This document shows positions 36,292-49,608 of a DNA stretch of 64,000 nt, piece by piece. Position numbers and translations under genes: made by a program. Source of the stretch: Metallyticus violacea (Eukaryota > Arthropoda > Insecta > Mantodea > Metallyticidae); contig CM060838.1 in assembly GCA_030762175.1 (NCBI GenBank), positions 17,405,501 through 17,469,500 of the forward strand, read 5' to 3'. Numbering within the stretch: position 1 is the stretch's first letter; each line of letters begins with the position of its first letter. The notes below the pieces were generated by a model, which ran no database searches, was not told the origin of the DNA, and saw nothing but the letters and a program-made list of their open reading frames with translations.

Positions 36292-39200
36292 ATGTTCGAC
36301 CCAAAAATTAACAGTTTCTAGCTTGCCCATCAATTTAGCATGAACCAGCCCCTTACCAAATATGTTGGTCATATTTTGCCTTGTGAAACTGCGAGCAGAG
36401 CATTCCCTCCCGGGTTAATATCCTTTATTTCTAACCTGGCCGACAGAAAGGTCGCGTGCAAGAACCATAGCCTGGGAAAATAGTGGAAAACATTGCCCTT
36501 TAAAGCATTTTCTCTGAAGGTTATTTATTACTTCAACTCGGAGGCAGGTCGGTAGAGCAATTTGAAAAAGATTCAGATGTTATGCAAAACAGATACGGAG
36601 GTATGTTAATTCTGGCAGGACTTAATTGCCAATGTTTTTAAAGCACTTCATAATATTAAACTAGGATGAAAACGTTATACTCATAGGACATCAGAAAGTA
36701 CTTTTTGTAAAACTATCTCAGTTTTTATAAAATATTACATTTAATGTTTACTAAGAATTTTTAAAGTTTGTGAAATAAGTTAATTTGTGTTTTTCTATGC
36801 GTCAGAGAAAGGACTTGTCAAAATTTCTTCATAGTAGCAAGAATATCAAAATTTATTTTAAAAGGTAAATCCAGCTGGATTGTGAAAAACTGTATGAGTT
36901 ATCTAAAGTGGAATTTGCCTTGGCTCCCAAAAGATATGAACATTTATGATACCTTTAACTTTCTTTTAAAATGTACTACACTGCATTGAAGTTTCAGAAA
37001 ACTTTCAATATAAAATTCTGCTTTAAAAGTTACAGTTAATAAATTTAATTGAAATAATGTAAACATACTTCTCGTGAAGTGTCTTACATTTTTAGTAGTA
37101 ACACTCCTGTGTATAACGATGTTCTGCCTTAACCATTTGTCTAAGCACTTGCTTAGTTCAGTGAGGGATAATAAAGAATATAATCATATAAAACAACAAT
37201 TCGAAAATAAATAAGTTTAAACGTCCATATGCAGTGTTTATTCATTATTTCTTGATGAAGCGTTTGATAGAAACAGGGAAATTACATTTGGGAAATAACA
37301 CAGCAAATTATACTTAAATATTATAATGAAATATATTTTTAAATATAAAAGACATGATAATATTTGAAAATAAATAATCTAATACTGAAATATGACCAAT
37401 TCAAGAAAGAGAACATTCGCAGTCACCAGTGTTTTTCCTATATTTAATATATTTGACTGTGTTGCCAATTACTCTTAAATTAATGTTCCCCAAGAAGTGT
37501 AATATTCCCATATATTTAGTGGTACAAATAATTTATAGAGCTTAAGGACTGAATTATTATAAACTTAGACCATTATTGTTGTATTTAATTATATATTATT
37601 GTTTTTTATATTATGATGTATACCGTTTTCATACTGTTTATTCTGAATAGTTCTGTTTTATATGAATGTAGTAAATATTGATATTTTGAATTAATAATAT
37701 TTTGTTTATAGACACTTATATTATATTGACTAGTCCCGTAAGATCCGTGGATTTAATAAATCAATAAATACCAAACAGTATTACATTTGAAGTATAATGC
37801 TATAATGTTGGCACTCTCCACCAGCGATAATTAGTTGTTTTGCTAGTAGTGAGTATGGCAGGCTGATGACGTTTCGTGTAAATTCGTAAAATAGTTGCTT
37901 TATTTCGTTTTGTGTTAATTGAATGTAAAGAAAATTAACACTATACATAACTTACATTCTAAACCCTTTTCTTTGCGACCATTGGAAGAGAAACTTGAAT
38001 TGAAATCTGTATAAACCAACTGCAAATATTAATTAAAATCAAACTGTGATTTCAAAAGATAGAAAGTATATAACGCTTTCTGTAGAGACAGATTCATCCT
38101 ACAGGTTCCAGACTCTAATTAAAGGGGCATCTACAAGTTTGTTGACAAGAAAATCAGAAAAAAAACACTTTTTGTTTAAATACGTGCACTACTACGATAC
38201 TATTATTAATTTCTCTCTCTCACGTACTCTAGTTATTAATATTCTAGAAGCATGCGATCCGCAGCAGTAGTAATAGAAGTAAAACTGTAAATTAATAATT
38301 GTTTTACAAACCATTATCTTCGCAAGGTATTTACTTTTAAATGAGTTTTTAATCAGAGTTATATTTTAAAGGGGTTCGAGAGCTATGCCTATAAAAATTA
38401 ATGCAAACTTAATAAAATACAGCAATTATTGCGAAAACATGCATAAATTAGACCTATGAATGTCATATTGCACAAAAACATTCAACCTATAGATAACGTA
38501 CATTAAATTTTAAAAAATTGAGAGAATAATTGTTCTAATTTTCCGTCTGACTTCACATAGAATCGTGCTTTCTGTAATTGCAGAACCTGTACGGAGATTA
38601 ACAGGGGACTACTGAAAGAGCTAATTCGTAAGAATATATTGATCACATAAACAGGCTGTTATAATTCGAAAATAATGCTCTGTACTTCTATAAATTTTAA
38701 ATAAAATTAATAATAATCAAGTTAATATATAAAACAATCAGTGAAATTCTTCAAGAAAATGCAAAGTGAGTATAAAAGATAACATTCAAAATGTATTTTT
38801 ATAGCAGAGAGATACCTAAGAGCATTAAAGCATTAAAAATTCTTCTGAAACTAGTGCGCCTGGAAATAAATTGTATTATTTTATTTTTCTTATACAATGA
38901 AAAAGTATGGAAAATGAGAGGCAAAACAGGTAAGGCTGACCACTGCTTTCCCTAACTTTCTTTTGTCTCGCACTGAAGACCCCTATATACATGATAATTC
39001 TTCTGAGTAAACTATTCAAAATTATAGTTCAGAAATTTTAATACCATAAAGTAGTTATCTAGCAACTAAAAATTTAACAAATGAAAAAAATATTTAGATA
39101 AATTTAAAAAGACGATAAACTATTAAATGACGTTAAGCAGTTAAATCACTGAGTTTTCTTGCAATTTTTACTCGATTTAAATACTTTTAATGTCATGCAA

Positions 39201-40319
39201 AGAAAGCAAAGAGAAAAATTACCATGCAAATTTTCAAATTGGGGCATTAGATATTGAGATTTTAAACTTTAATTATTTTCAACTTACTTCTTGGGAAACA
39301 AACTTTAAATAATCTCTATGGAACCTTTTTAAAAACTTCATTTTACCTTCGTGAAGAATTAAAAGTTGTGATTATAATTTTAAAATATTTTAGTTTATAC
39401 AAAAATGTTTCATTATGTTCTGCTACTTTGGTTCAAAGTTTTATGTTTTTTCATATTTGAGTATTAATATTTATGGTACATCAAAGTGTCTGTGCCAAAT
39501 ATGAAGTCAATCAGACAAAAACTGTCTTTCCAAAGAGCGTTTTAAAGTTAAAAAATGCAGTTTTGAGAAGTAATAAATTCTAACAAACTCAGAGTCTAAA
39601 GAGCTGTGCAGTCGTTTAAACTTGGCCACTGGACCAATAAAACGACATCAACATTACTGTAAAAGCTCAGACAAACCAAAGTAGTTTTTAGTTTTAACGT
39701 TAAAAAACGTATTTTACAGTTTTTTTTTAAAAAAAATAGTCAATTTGCTCCCCTTAAAGTGAAACAAGAGGAACTATTAAAATGGCTAATAAAAGGGCCT
39801 GAGTGCTGATGAAGCGATGACTATTTGTGGCTGATAGAACAGTAGAGATAACTGAAAGGACGTTTTCTAACATGCAGCTAAATATGTCCTGAAGCTTAAG
39901 AGCTTACATTTCTGTTTAACTAGATTAACTAAACAATTTTGTAGCAGACAAAGGATAATGAAACTTGGACCAGAGACGAAAATAGATGATATACAAGTTC
40001 AGAGGCAGAACTGGAGTAATGAAAATAGCCTGTCTTATTGAGGCTTTCTTCATATACAATACGCTTTGGAAAGGAGGCCAGCGTATTCCTTTGTTCATGT
40101 TTTACATCTCTCTATTCTTGCAGTCTTGACTGGACTGAAGCTTCCACTCACAGTACCTTCGTGCAGGTAAGTTATCTCCAATGACGGACTTCAGTAATAA
40201 TCATAGTCAAGAAAATAGAGGGCGTACTTTGAATTTTACTTAGATAATGTTTTCTCAACTCATTCTCGCCAAAATTAACAGTTTGTACAATTGCTAATCA
40301 TCACCATTGTTGCTGTTGT
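36292..40319. other. AT-rich stretch, nothing recognised
   Basis: The longest open frame, 74 codons at 38046, has no recognisable motif. Much of 36650-39760 is strongly AT-rich. Confidence 0.4.
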
Positions 40320-40343
40320 TGTTATTATTATTATTATTATTAT
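40320..40343. repeat. Short (TTA)n microsatellite
   Basis: About seven TTA units preceded by a short TTG run. Confidence 0.85.
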
Positions 40344-40493
40344 GTAAGTAACTTAAAATGTGGTAGCAGTTCCTTCCAGGACCGTCCTCCTTATCTAAGG
40401 TATTCTCCAGGTTTTCCTCGGTGATCAACAATTGCAAATATTGAAAATTTATCTCAAACATGGACCGCTTTCTTCCCCCAATTTATCATTTTA

Positions 40494-41745
40494 CGAGAGT
40501 GGGTCAATACGTTTCCGGCCTAACCATTTTCTAGGTATGATAAAAACAAAATTCAATATGTTGACCCTTTATTGCAAAACACTTCTCACATCTTTGAATT
40601 AATATTTCAACCCCCCCCCAAATAGCCATAAGTCTTATCTGTCTGCAAAATGGCCATAAACAGCATCCATCACTTCTTCGTCACACTTAAATTTCCTTCC
40701 TCGAAGGTTCTTCTTTATTTTTAAGAAGGAATGGAAGTCGGGAACTAGATCTGGGCTGTATCGTGGATGGTCGATCTCTTTGAAGCCACATTTCATCACA
40801 GCTTCCTTTGCAACAAGAGCTAGGTGCACATACGTGTTGTCGTGAAGAAGGCGCACACCACCACTCAGCTTTCTTCACCTTTTCTCTTTGACAGAAGCAC
40901 GTAGTCTATGTAGTACTCCCCTGTGATGTTTCCTCCTTGAAGTCAATGAAGAGTATTCCTTCACAGTCCCAAAAGATTGTGGCAATGATCATGTTAGTTG
41001 ACTGAGTGACCTTGGCCTGTAGAGGCGGTGCTTCGCCAGGTTTACGCCACTCACTCCATTGATTCTTTTTTGGACAAGGGATCATAGTAGAGGAACATAG
41101 TTTCATCTCCTGTAACAATGGTTTGCAGAACTTCTCTCTCGTTACCACGGCAGAGCTCCAAAAATGTCTCACAACAGATGACTCGTTGCTGCTTTTGGAC
41201 TGAGGAAAGAAGTCTAGGCACCCATCGTGCACTAACCTTATTCATGTTTAAATGTTCATTAATAATTCTAAGAACTGTTGTTTTAGAAAGGTCCAACCTA
41301 GCTGCTATTTCTGTAACTTTTGAGCTACCGGTCTTCCATAATTTTTCCTTCCACAAGAGCGAGCGATGTTTACAGGAGTGAGCACCTCCAAGGGCCGACC
41401 TGCACGCTCTTCATTTTCAATGCTTTCTCAACCCATTCGAAAAAGTTTGGCCAATTCTTTTATGATACAATATGAGGGGGATGCTTCCCCATACACACCG
41501 TTCAATCTCGCTGTTTACTTTCATTTGGAGTAAGTCCTTCTTTTGTGAATAACTTAATAACAGCTGGATACTCCATTTTGAACATGTCACAATTGTCTTC
41601 ACATAGCCTTCTATATGCAACTATATCTGAACAACTGAAACAGCGGAGCGGAAGTTACAGCCGAAATTATTTACTTAACAGATAAGGATTTTGTGAAGCC
41701 GATCATCCTTATCTGCGAGGCCGGAAACTTATGGATCTACCCTCT
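40494..41745 (-). mobile_element. Mariner (DD34D) element, family A copy 2
   Basis: The element is flanked by TA at 40492-40493 and 41746-41747. The minus-strand 5' end reads AGAGGGTAGATCCATAAG then TTTCCGGCCTCGC; the other end reads CGAGAGTGGGTCAATACG then TTTCCGGCCTAACC, forming the inverted repeats. The length is about 1252 bp, close to a full mariner. It keeps the segment deleted from the copy at 1.5 kb. Confidence 0.92.
40580..41580 (-). pseudogene. Mariner transposase pseudogene, family A copy 2
   Basis: The N-terminal frame (MEYPAVIKLF-like, near 41575) leads into a helix-turn-helix, VTEIAARLDLSKTTVLRII, then ARWVPRLLSSVQKQQRV and the first catalytic motif IVTGDETMFLYYDP near 41085-41120. 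EWRKPGEAPPLQAKV follows, then a break, and LLHDNTYVHLALVAKEA with the second Asp near 40845. The third motif reads YSPDLVPDFHSFL: two residues of the usual PSDYFLF are gone, so the DD34D spacing is broken. Frame changes near 41050, 40900 and 41370 confirm inactivation. Confidence 0.9.
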
Positions 41746-41747
41746 TA

Positions 41748-41805
41748 TGTATCACTGGTGTGCGACACCTGTAGTAAAAACGGACGCAAAATTCTGTCTT
41801 TAAAA
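41748..41805 (+). repeat. Possible decayed SINE-2 3' module
   Basis: CACCTGTAGTAAAAACGGAC followed by GCAAAAT resembles the SINE-2 terminal block with several changes. It directly follows the mariner-A copy. Confidence 0.35.
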
Positions 41806-41817
41806 ATAACTTAAAAT

Positions 41818-42112
41818 AGCTTTTTTATTTGTTTATGTAAGGACGCTCTTTAACAGCTCAGGTCATCAGCGTTCCATTCAATTCAGGGCGTGAAACGGCC
41901 GACAAATTTTGTTCAGAAGCCACTCTTTCAGGCGTGAGGTTCTTTTTCGTGCCGTAAATGTATGACACGGGACTCACGACTTTACTTCCCTTCCGAAGGA
42001 AGCCATACTTACGATTTTTACGCCCGAAAAAATCCATCGGTCCTGGCCGGGTTCGTACCCGCGATCTTGTGTGTAGGAGGCAAGTAGTAACCACTACACC
42101 ACCAGGACCGAC
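41818..42112 (-). repeat. SINE-1 copy 7, full length
   Basis: This complete copy retains both arms of the acceptor stem of the tRNA-like head: on the plus strand GGTCCTG at 42041 and CAGGACC at 42105, which pair perfectly over seven bases. The B box is GGTACGAACCC-like with one change. The 97- and 88-codon open frames here are shadows of the repeat. Confidence 0.93.
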
Positions 42113-42554
42113 ACCATCATTAGGGGGTGTACACTCATTCCTTTTCAACACAAAATGTGCGTTTGCCCTCCAGAAATATGCAAAGGAAAAACTAGATAGT
42201 TCACCGAAAGACTACATCATGTAATAAAAGATTAATTCCAAGAGGTTTTTGTGATCCAATGGGAATTATTTCAGTGGTGAGAGAATTAAATATAAGTTAT
42301 GAGTCAGTACCTTATTAAAATAAAACTTCACGTATTCCAGGAATAAAAACATGAGGGGAACGCATAGAGCGCAATGCAATAATCCATCCAACGAAAAATA
42401 ATCCATATCAGGCTGGAAGCGACTCCAAAATAGAAAACCTTGCCACTGATGAAAGAAGCTGGGCATCCATACTATGTAGCTTATCAAAGCAATTAAGGGT
42501 ATTAGATATGTGTTTAATTGCATTATAATTTTCTCACATATAAGATTTGTCATA
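42113..42554. other. Non-coding stretch, nothing recognised
   Basis: The 107-codon minus-strand frame (42266-42589) overlaps the SINE-2 head and has hydrophobic segments, but no family motif is evident. Confidence 0.35.
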
Positions 42555-42792
42555 TTTTTCACCCGGAGATAAAGGTTTGATTCCCGCAAGGACTGTCTTC
42601 CCCGACTGAGATTTTTTACAGGATTTCCTCAGCCCTCATAAATGGCGAATGCCGGGTATATACCCTTAACTTAGGCTTGGAACTCTTCTTTCCTTTAAAA
42701 GAAAATCCTTTCCCAATATATCTCATGTATCATCGGTGTCCACCGCTTGCGGTGCCTCAGTAGTAAAAACGGGCGTTAAAACCTTCAAATAA
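42555..42792 (+). repeat. SINE-2 copy
   Basis: It begins in a B-box region (AAAGGTTTGATTCCCGCAAG), runs through TTTTTTACAGGATTTCCTCA, GGCGAATGCCGGGTATATAC, TTAACTTAGGCTTGG and TTTCCCAATATATCTC, and ends with TGCGGTGCCTCAGTAGT and CGGGCGTTAAA. The A-box half is missing. Confidence 0.85.
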
Positions 42793-44720
42793 AAAAGCAC
42801 AGCTCTGTAAGGAATCAAAGAGTGTAGAAGTAGTTTTATTGTTCACTTAAAAATGTTGTAGCTTTAAAGATACGTAAGCTTGCTGTATGTTCTAAAATAA
42901 TTTAAATTCACATTAAAGAAAATAACATTTCCATAAAATTATGTGTCCAACAGAAAAAAGTGTACAAGTTTCTAAAAAGCAGTACTTTAAGTGTAAGGTT
43001 ACGGTTGCATTAACAAATTCATCACAAGAAGAGTTTTATAAAGTAGTATGTACATTAAAATTAAACACTTTCACCAAAATGGATACGCTAAGGAAGTTCA
43101 AGTGTGCTACATAAATCTGGATGTACCTATGTGTTATAAATGGTCATCAAATTACTAAACCATCTTAAAAAGTACACAAATTTTAAACTTCGCAAAGTCT
43201 ATCCCCTAAACCTTTCCTCTACAACTAAAAGAGAGAACGATTTGCTGTGAATTTTTTTCAAATGAATTTCTTAGTTGAATAGCGAGGTCCAGTGAACATT
43301 CAACCATTATTGCACGTAAACATATGCTACAAGTGGAGAGTATTTCTACATTTTTGTATGATAATTACTGTTAAATGTATTCCTATGCTCCATGAGGAGA
43401 ATGTAGACCGTGTTCGCTGTTTTTTTTATTGTTATTATACATGAAAACAACGCAGAACAAGTATTCAGGCTGGCACCAACCTGCTTCATTTTTCGGTTTG
43501 GACTCTTCACCTTGCATATAGATCAGACATTATAGTGGTAATTGACCGTTAACTCTGTGCTCGCATCTATAACAAGATAAGGGTTTAATTATAGCAACTA
43601 ACAATAAATACTCCGATGCAATACGACTAAGGAAAACATATCTGGAAAACTATGCACCTGCAAGAGCAACAGAAATGTGAAATAAATTGCTGCATCTGAT
43701 TCGTAACATAATAATGTGTAATTGATAGGTTGAGACGCTCTCTTTATTATACACCTTGCACAAGAGGGCAACAGTGCGGTCAAGGTCACATGAGGTCGAT
43801 CGATATGTACTGCATTTTGGACGGCCTAGGACTTTGACCTTTTGACCGAAATCTACATAAATATTAAATTCCGTATCATTTGACGTTGCTTAGAGACGCA
43901 ATACAAATCAACTAAGCCGATGAATATTAAAGTGATTTAATCGTTTTTTGTTTGTAAATATTATTTGTATTAGTACTATATATTAACATTTTATACCCTT
44001 AATAAATATAAAACTAGCTTTCTAATTACAAATACCTAAGTATGTGAAATTAAAATCTGAAGTTTCCATTTTCCTTCCGCTGAGATTAGTGCAGCAGTCT
44101 CTATTCAATCAGCACAAATCTACTAATTTGAATAGTTATAGTTTGCATAGACGTTTTCCTATACTTTAACGTTACATCTCCTATTACAGTACAATCGGAC
44201 ACTAGGTAAGTTTTCCCTTGTATAGATCAGAAGACAACATTCAGGATTGTTTCTTGCTCTGTGCCTGAAAATTCTACTAAAATGGCCCTCCAGTGCGAAG
44301 TAGGTTAAAATTAGGTTCCTGTAATAGAATGTATTCTTTAAAAGAAGTTTCAAAAATTACTACATAGATTGGAAACAAAAGCTTATTACTTTTGGTATGT
44401 AATAAAATATAAACAATGCGTATGTCTCATTTAAAAAAAATAAATTGTAAATATACAAGGAACATGCAAAAAGCTTATGGACCAGAGTTAATTACACTGT
44501 TTATATTAATGCATATACAAGGTAAGGTAGTTAGAAGTACCACTTCATATATTTATGTACTATTATTGATATTGACGAGTTATTATTGTTAGATTAAAAA
44601 CATATGACTCACAAGACTAGCCCATAGGGAATCAATAATAAAATAGAACATTTTCAGTATTTTGGTATAAAATGTTATACTTTTAAATGACCCATAACCA
44701 TAATTACATTCTAAATTAAA
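42793..44720. other. AT-rich non-coding stretch
   Basis: Nothing recognised. Confidence 0.4.
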
Positions 44721-44721
44721 C

Positions 44722-44770
<49 letters not shown>
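44721..44770. repeat. (AAT)n microsatellite
   Basis: About 16 uninterrupted TAA units. Confidence 0.95.
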
Positions 44771-46869
44771 TATATTTAGCTTATGCTTCTAATGCAGGTA
44801 CTTTACAAGTAATCCGCTTTGGAAGTTTTATTCACTAAAGTTAAGAGTAGTGTAGTATTTAAATTAGGATTTTCAGCTGTTTATCAGTCTTTTGTTTTCT
44901 TTCAAATAAATTTTCTGAAGCAGGATTTGACACCTCTATTTATTTCTGTGGTAAAAACTGAAGGACACTCTACAAGGATATGTAGGCTAAACTAAAAGAC
45001 TGAGAAACAGATGGAAATTCTTAATCAGTTATTGTATTACTATTCACTTGATTTTAATGGATAAAACTTCAAAAGTATACTACTGACAAACAACGTACAT
45101 GAGAAACATGCACTAAACACCATTATTATTCTACAGAGTGATCCGTTTGGGTATGGATAAAATGAAAAAACTGTAAAACTTTTATTACTGAACTTTATAT
45201 TCTGAAATTTGGTATATACATTACCGCCGCAAATTATATCTCAATTAAGCTACTATTAAATTTTGTTAAACATTTAAGCTTAAATATTTTACATGTCCAG
45301 TTATAGCTAATTTACTAAGAATTTTATCTCGTATCATATGAATTTAGCCGCGCAAAACATTAGAAAAAACAAGCAGAATTTTTAGGTATTATATATTTCT
45401 AGAATAACATTTCCACATTTCATTCTTTCCCTGAAATTTTACTTCTAAACACTGCATTTATATACGTCAAACAAGTTTCAGAATACTTCTTGAATAGAAT
45501 ACAAATTGACAAGTGTTTTAACCTTAACCTTAAAATTGTATTCCGGTTTGCCTTCACGAAAATAGATCATAAAAAAATATAAATCATAACTGAAGTCGGA
45601 AATACAAAACATATTTTAAAAACAGTGCACATACTAGATAGGCAAAATTAATAATACATAAGTAAATAAAATTAATTATGTAAAATAGCCCATTGAATAG
45701 AATTGTTCGCAAATTCAGCATGTGAACTGTTATAAAAACAAAAATTCGCTTTTGCGAACTTTATAGTTGCTCATTTTCGCTAACACACAATAAAAAACAA
45801 AAATACAACTTGCTAAAATGTTTCCAAGATGTGAAATGAAAAGTAGTAAAGAAAACGTATCAATTGCGCGGTATAAATCTGAATTTTACTTTTAAATTAT
45901 AAAGAAATCAGGTATTAGGCAGTAATCTCAAATACATTATCTACGTCAACATAAACAACCTATTGGATAAAGCTTCATGAGAAGAATGAATTGATCAAAA
46001 CTTATTAACAACGGTTTTTCCCTTTGATGAATTTAACTCTACTACATCATTGAAACAACTGCACGGTGAATCATCGTAGACGCAACGAACATAAAACAAT
46101 TAAGTATGATTCGTTTGCTTTATTAGTGTTTTCGTCATAAATCCCGAACTTCGATAAGAGAGATGACATTGATTTGCGAATGAAATGTATAACATTTGAC
46201 AAGTGTTATCTAAATGTAGCATGCTTCCAATATTTAATGCTTGTAATTCATATAAACTTTTGAAAAATAAGAATGGTTCGTTTTCTCTAAATATGAGATA
46301 CGCTGTTTTAAAAACATGCGCGATCACTTGTAATTTGTCTACGTTTTTCCCCATATCCTGAGAGATATTTATTAATTGCCTCTTCTTTTTTTATTTTCTT
46401 TTTATTCAAAAACGATTCACACTTTAAGTGAAACTTATTCCGTGAAATCTTATTTTATCAATTAACTTTTTATTGTTTTTTGCATTTGATAAAATTTGTC
46501 TCAATATGCATAGTACCATGATTTTGAATTTCTGAACAGTACAAGCATATAACCCCATCGGAATGTTTTCTGAAAGTCAAGGGTGATTTGTTTTCCATTC
46601 TTCTAATCTCTCTTCGTCTACACATCCCCCGATTAGTTACTGCATTAATATCATAAAATATGCCACTTGTCCCCGTCACCGCTGGAATTTTACCTGTTGA
46701 TTAGAAGACGTAGACCTATTATTGACACTTGAGACTCTGACAGGCATACATCAATTGATTCTGTTACTTTACGCTTTTTATCACTAATTTATCAATGTCA
46801 ACCAACTTAATAGCACCCACTCTCCTTAAAAGACACGCTTAATCAGCTTTGACAACCGTTTTTCTGTGA
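44771..46869. other. AT-rich non-coding stretch
   Basis: Open frames at 46100-46354 and 46470-46679 on the minus strand show no recognisable motif. Confidence 0.4.
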
Positions 46870-47572
46870 AAATCCGTAGATAGCTCTGAAAAATCCCTAT
46901 ATTAGGTATAAAAATCGGTAGATTTTGTGTAACTGTCTTTTATGGCAGTCGAGGAAGGGACGCAAGATGAGGGATATAAAAATGTGGTTAACATATCAGA
47001 TACTGTTGGCAGGTTGGTAACAAGAACAAGAGTAATGCACAATCAGCATTGATGTCTTTGTTAATTCAGTTGTATTTCAGTTCTTAATAAAAAAATTGAG
47101 TACAAAGTTTTAATAATGAAAATAGAAAAGACCAGGAAATCAAAAATACAACATTCCACACTTTCTATCCAACAACAAAAAACATCATAAGTTTATAACT
47201 GAAACTATAAGACCGCCCGTACCAGTAATAATCAATTTTAATTTGCTTTAATTGAACGCAGCAATGCAGTTTGACTTCACTTTAATCCAACTAGCAGCAG
47301 ACTCGAGCATACAAAGACAACGCACCAAATTTGTGACTTCTTATTTATTTAAGTATGCAATCATATGTCAATTGCCATGGCTGACTAATATGAAAGAGAC
47401 TATGTGATTTACGTCTGGTAATCTGCTAAAAATACTAAAATGAAATAGTTAAAGAGCATGATATATTTATCATTTATGTATTAAAATAATACTATCAAAA
47501 ATCCGTAGATTCATATCCGTAGATGACGACAAAAAAACCGTAGATCTGCGGATGAATTCGTAGAGTTGACAA
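46870..47572. repeat. Region bracketed by CCGTAGAT motif clusters
   Basis: AATCCGTAGAT or a close variant occurs near 46871 and 46915, and four more times within 47500-47570. The two clusters point the same way and enclose about 600 bp of unremarkable AT-rich sequence. I cannot assign it to a known repeat family. Confidence 0.4.
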
Positions 47573-49021
47573 TACTGCTAACTGACTTACCATAGAACAC
47601 CAGTCACTCATTGTCATAGCATACGTTTAAGAGTTTAAAAGAAACGGAGACAAACAAGTCCATTGTCGCGTTTCTGTTGCATGTCCAACGCTTGTTAGAT
47701 GATTTTAACGGCTGCAACGCATTGTGCCGGTGATTGATTCGCAGAACGTCATTATAAAGAAAAGTGTGTGCTTCCAACAACTGCATTGGAATTTTAAAAC
47801 TTGCGTTTACACACTGACATTTATGAAATGGGGAGGGGGGAAGTTTCCCTGGCAAGGAAAACATTTTTATTTGACGAATTGCAAAATTCTTTGACGACAG
47901 GGAGATATATTCTCCATCGCCCCCGTTCATTCCCTGATAAAATAGACATATGTGTACTTCATTAGATGCACAACAACGTAAGATTAATGCATAAATGGTT
48001 CATTGAGCTATAGTGTGATATCCGCGCCATTGTTGGAGTTTCAACAGATGAAAGAATTATAAGAAATAAACTCTGATTATCCGGTTTTAACACAGTTACT
48101 CAATGTATTGCTAAATCTGATAACTTAGTAGTAGAAATATTTTTGTCTCTATGATAGCTGTCCTCCCTTGAACCCCACTATAGATGCGCATGATTACAAG
48201 ACTATTTCAATAAATTAAAAAAGATAGAATTTATCAGACTTTGCGGTTGAAAATTCCATACATTTAATTTAAATTACATAACTTTTCGTAAAGGTATAGA
48301 AAGGAAGTGAATCTCTCAGGCTGTTTTTATATCAAATGTTAAGCACTTTTAAAAAAAATTATACTGCAAGTTCTTTTTGCTTTCATGTTGGCTTAGGCTT
48401 TTTGCCGATGTAACTCTTGAAACAAATGGTGTTTTATGCCCTAAGAAATTTTGTTCTAACTGGCTCTCGAACGCGTTGGCAATGCTTTTTCAGAAATATA
48501 TTACAAGGAAAGTGTAACCTTGGTGTGGTGGTATTAGAGATTATCTATGGGTGCAACTATAATGGAAATGACTTTAAAAACTGTAGATAGTGTTTTGTTA
48601 AAGTTTTCAGTTATATTATGTTTTTGGTGTCGGGAAATAAATTCTGTGAATATGTGAAAACACATGTACGATAGGTACGCAACACTCTTTTACTTTCATA
48701 TTGTCTTGTTTTTTTTAAACACCAAACTCTTAAGTAAAGTTAGGTTAGACGATATTCTTTGCAATATCGAATAAGTATTAGTTTAGCCTTAGGAAGCAAG
48801 CGAGCGTTAGTGTTAGAAGTTAGCAGTGTAATACCTTTTAATAGTATTATATTTTATTAGAAACTATAATTACATGATATATACTCTCTGTAATGGTAGT
48901 GTGATGACAGTGGCGGATTTATAGGCACAAATCCCGAAGCAAAGTTCTAAAATATCAAGATGTACAATGGACATAATAGTTATTCAGAAGACGCAACAGG
49001 TCACCAGGTCTTAAGTTTAAG

Positions 49022-49023
<2 letters not shown>
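47573..49023. other. Non-coding stretch, one unassigned open frame
   Basis: A 108-codon minus-strand frame (47604-47930) has no internal stop but no recognisable domain, and I do not call it a gene. A short TTAGGTTAG occurs near 48740. Confidence 0.35.

Positions 49024-49055
<32 letters not shown>
49024..49055. repeat. (GA)n microsatellite
   Basis: About 15 GA units. Confidence 0.95.
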
Positions 49056-49057
<2 letters not shown>

Positions 49058-49390
49058 TGAGCATTTGCTATCAGTTATAAATGTCTAAAGAACAACAACA
49101 ATAACTTGATTCTTCTGAGGCAGTTATGCATCACAACCGATAGGAAAAAGCAAAGGTATCAGCCTTTTAAAAATAAAGAATAAACACCTAATACATAATA
49201 TAAACGGAAAGAGGGTTGTAAAGTTTTCTCACCCGGACATTGATGAATAATTAGAGATTAGCTGTGTGCTTCACCTCTTAATGATTTCGAAAACGTTGAT
49301 ATATGTAAGAAAAGTAAAACGCTAGATAACACAAAGAAACAAATTATAGGAAACTGGCCTAAACCACACACCTGTCCAGATATTTTAATT

Positions 49391-49420
49391 CTTCTTCTTC
49401 TTTTTTTTTTTTTTTTTTTA
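49391..49420. repeat. CTT run merging into poly-T
   Basis: Four CTT units pass into about 19 T, consistent with an old poly-A tail on the minus strand, although no recognisable retroposon body adjoins it. Confidence 0.7.
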
Positions 49421-49608
49421 CTATTAGTCTGTAATTTACTATATTTCATATTTTGATTTGCAGCTATTTTTTATCTAGAAAATGCAATTGTCCTTTGTGA
49501 TGTTGCAGAGACATAAATGATATTAATTGTGAAGCATAAGCTCTTATCCATTGTTTTCAAATAGTTTTTTTCATTGAAGAGTACAATAGAATACTAAAGA
49601 ATTATACA

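Noticed and set aside
36127..36372. 81-codon frame with a poly-Glu run
   Set aside because: The Glu run is the TTC microsatellite; no start context or conserved flank.
40321..40343. Short triplet array as CRISPR-like repeat
   Set aside because: Simple microsatellite without spacers; the same holds for all other arrays here.
10237..42224. Recurrent Arg-rich frames containing RKPYLGFLRPKKSIGPGR
   Set aside because: They recur wherever SINE-1 lies and are translations of a non-coding SINE, not a protein family.
47604..47930. 108-codon minus-strand open frame as a host gene
   Set aside because: No recognisable motif, no evident splice or promoter context, and length compatible with chance in 64 kb.
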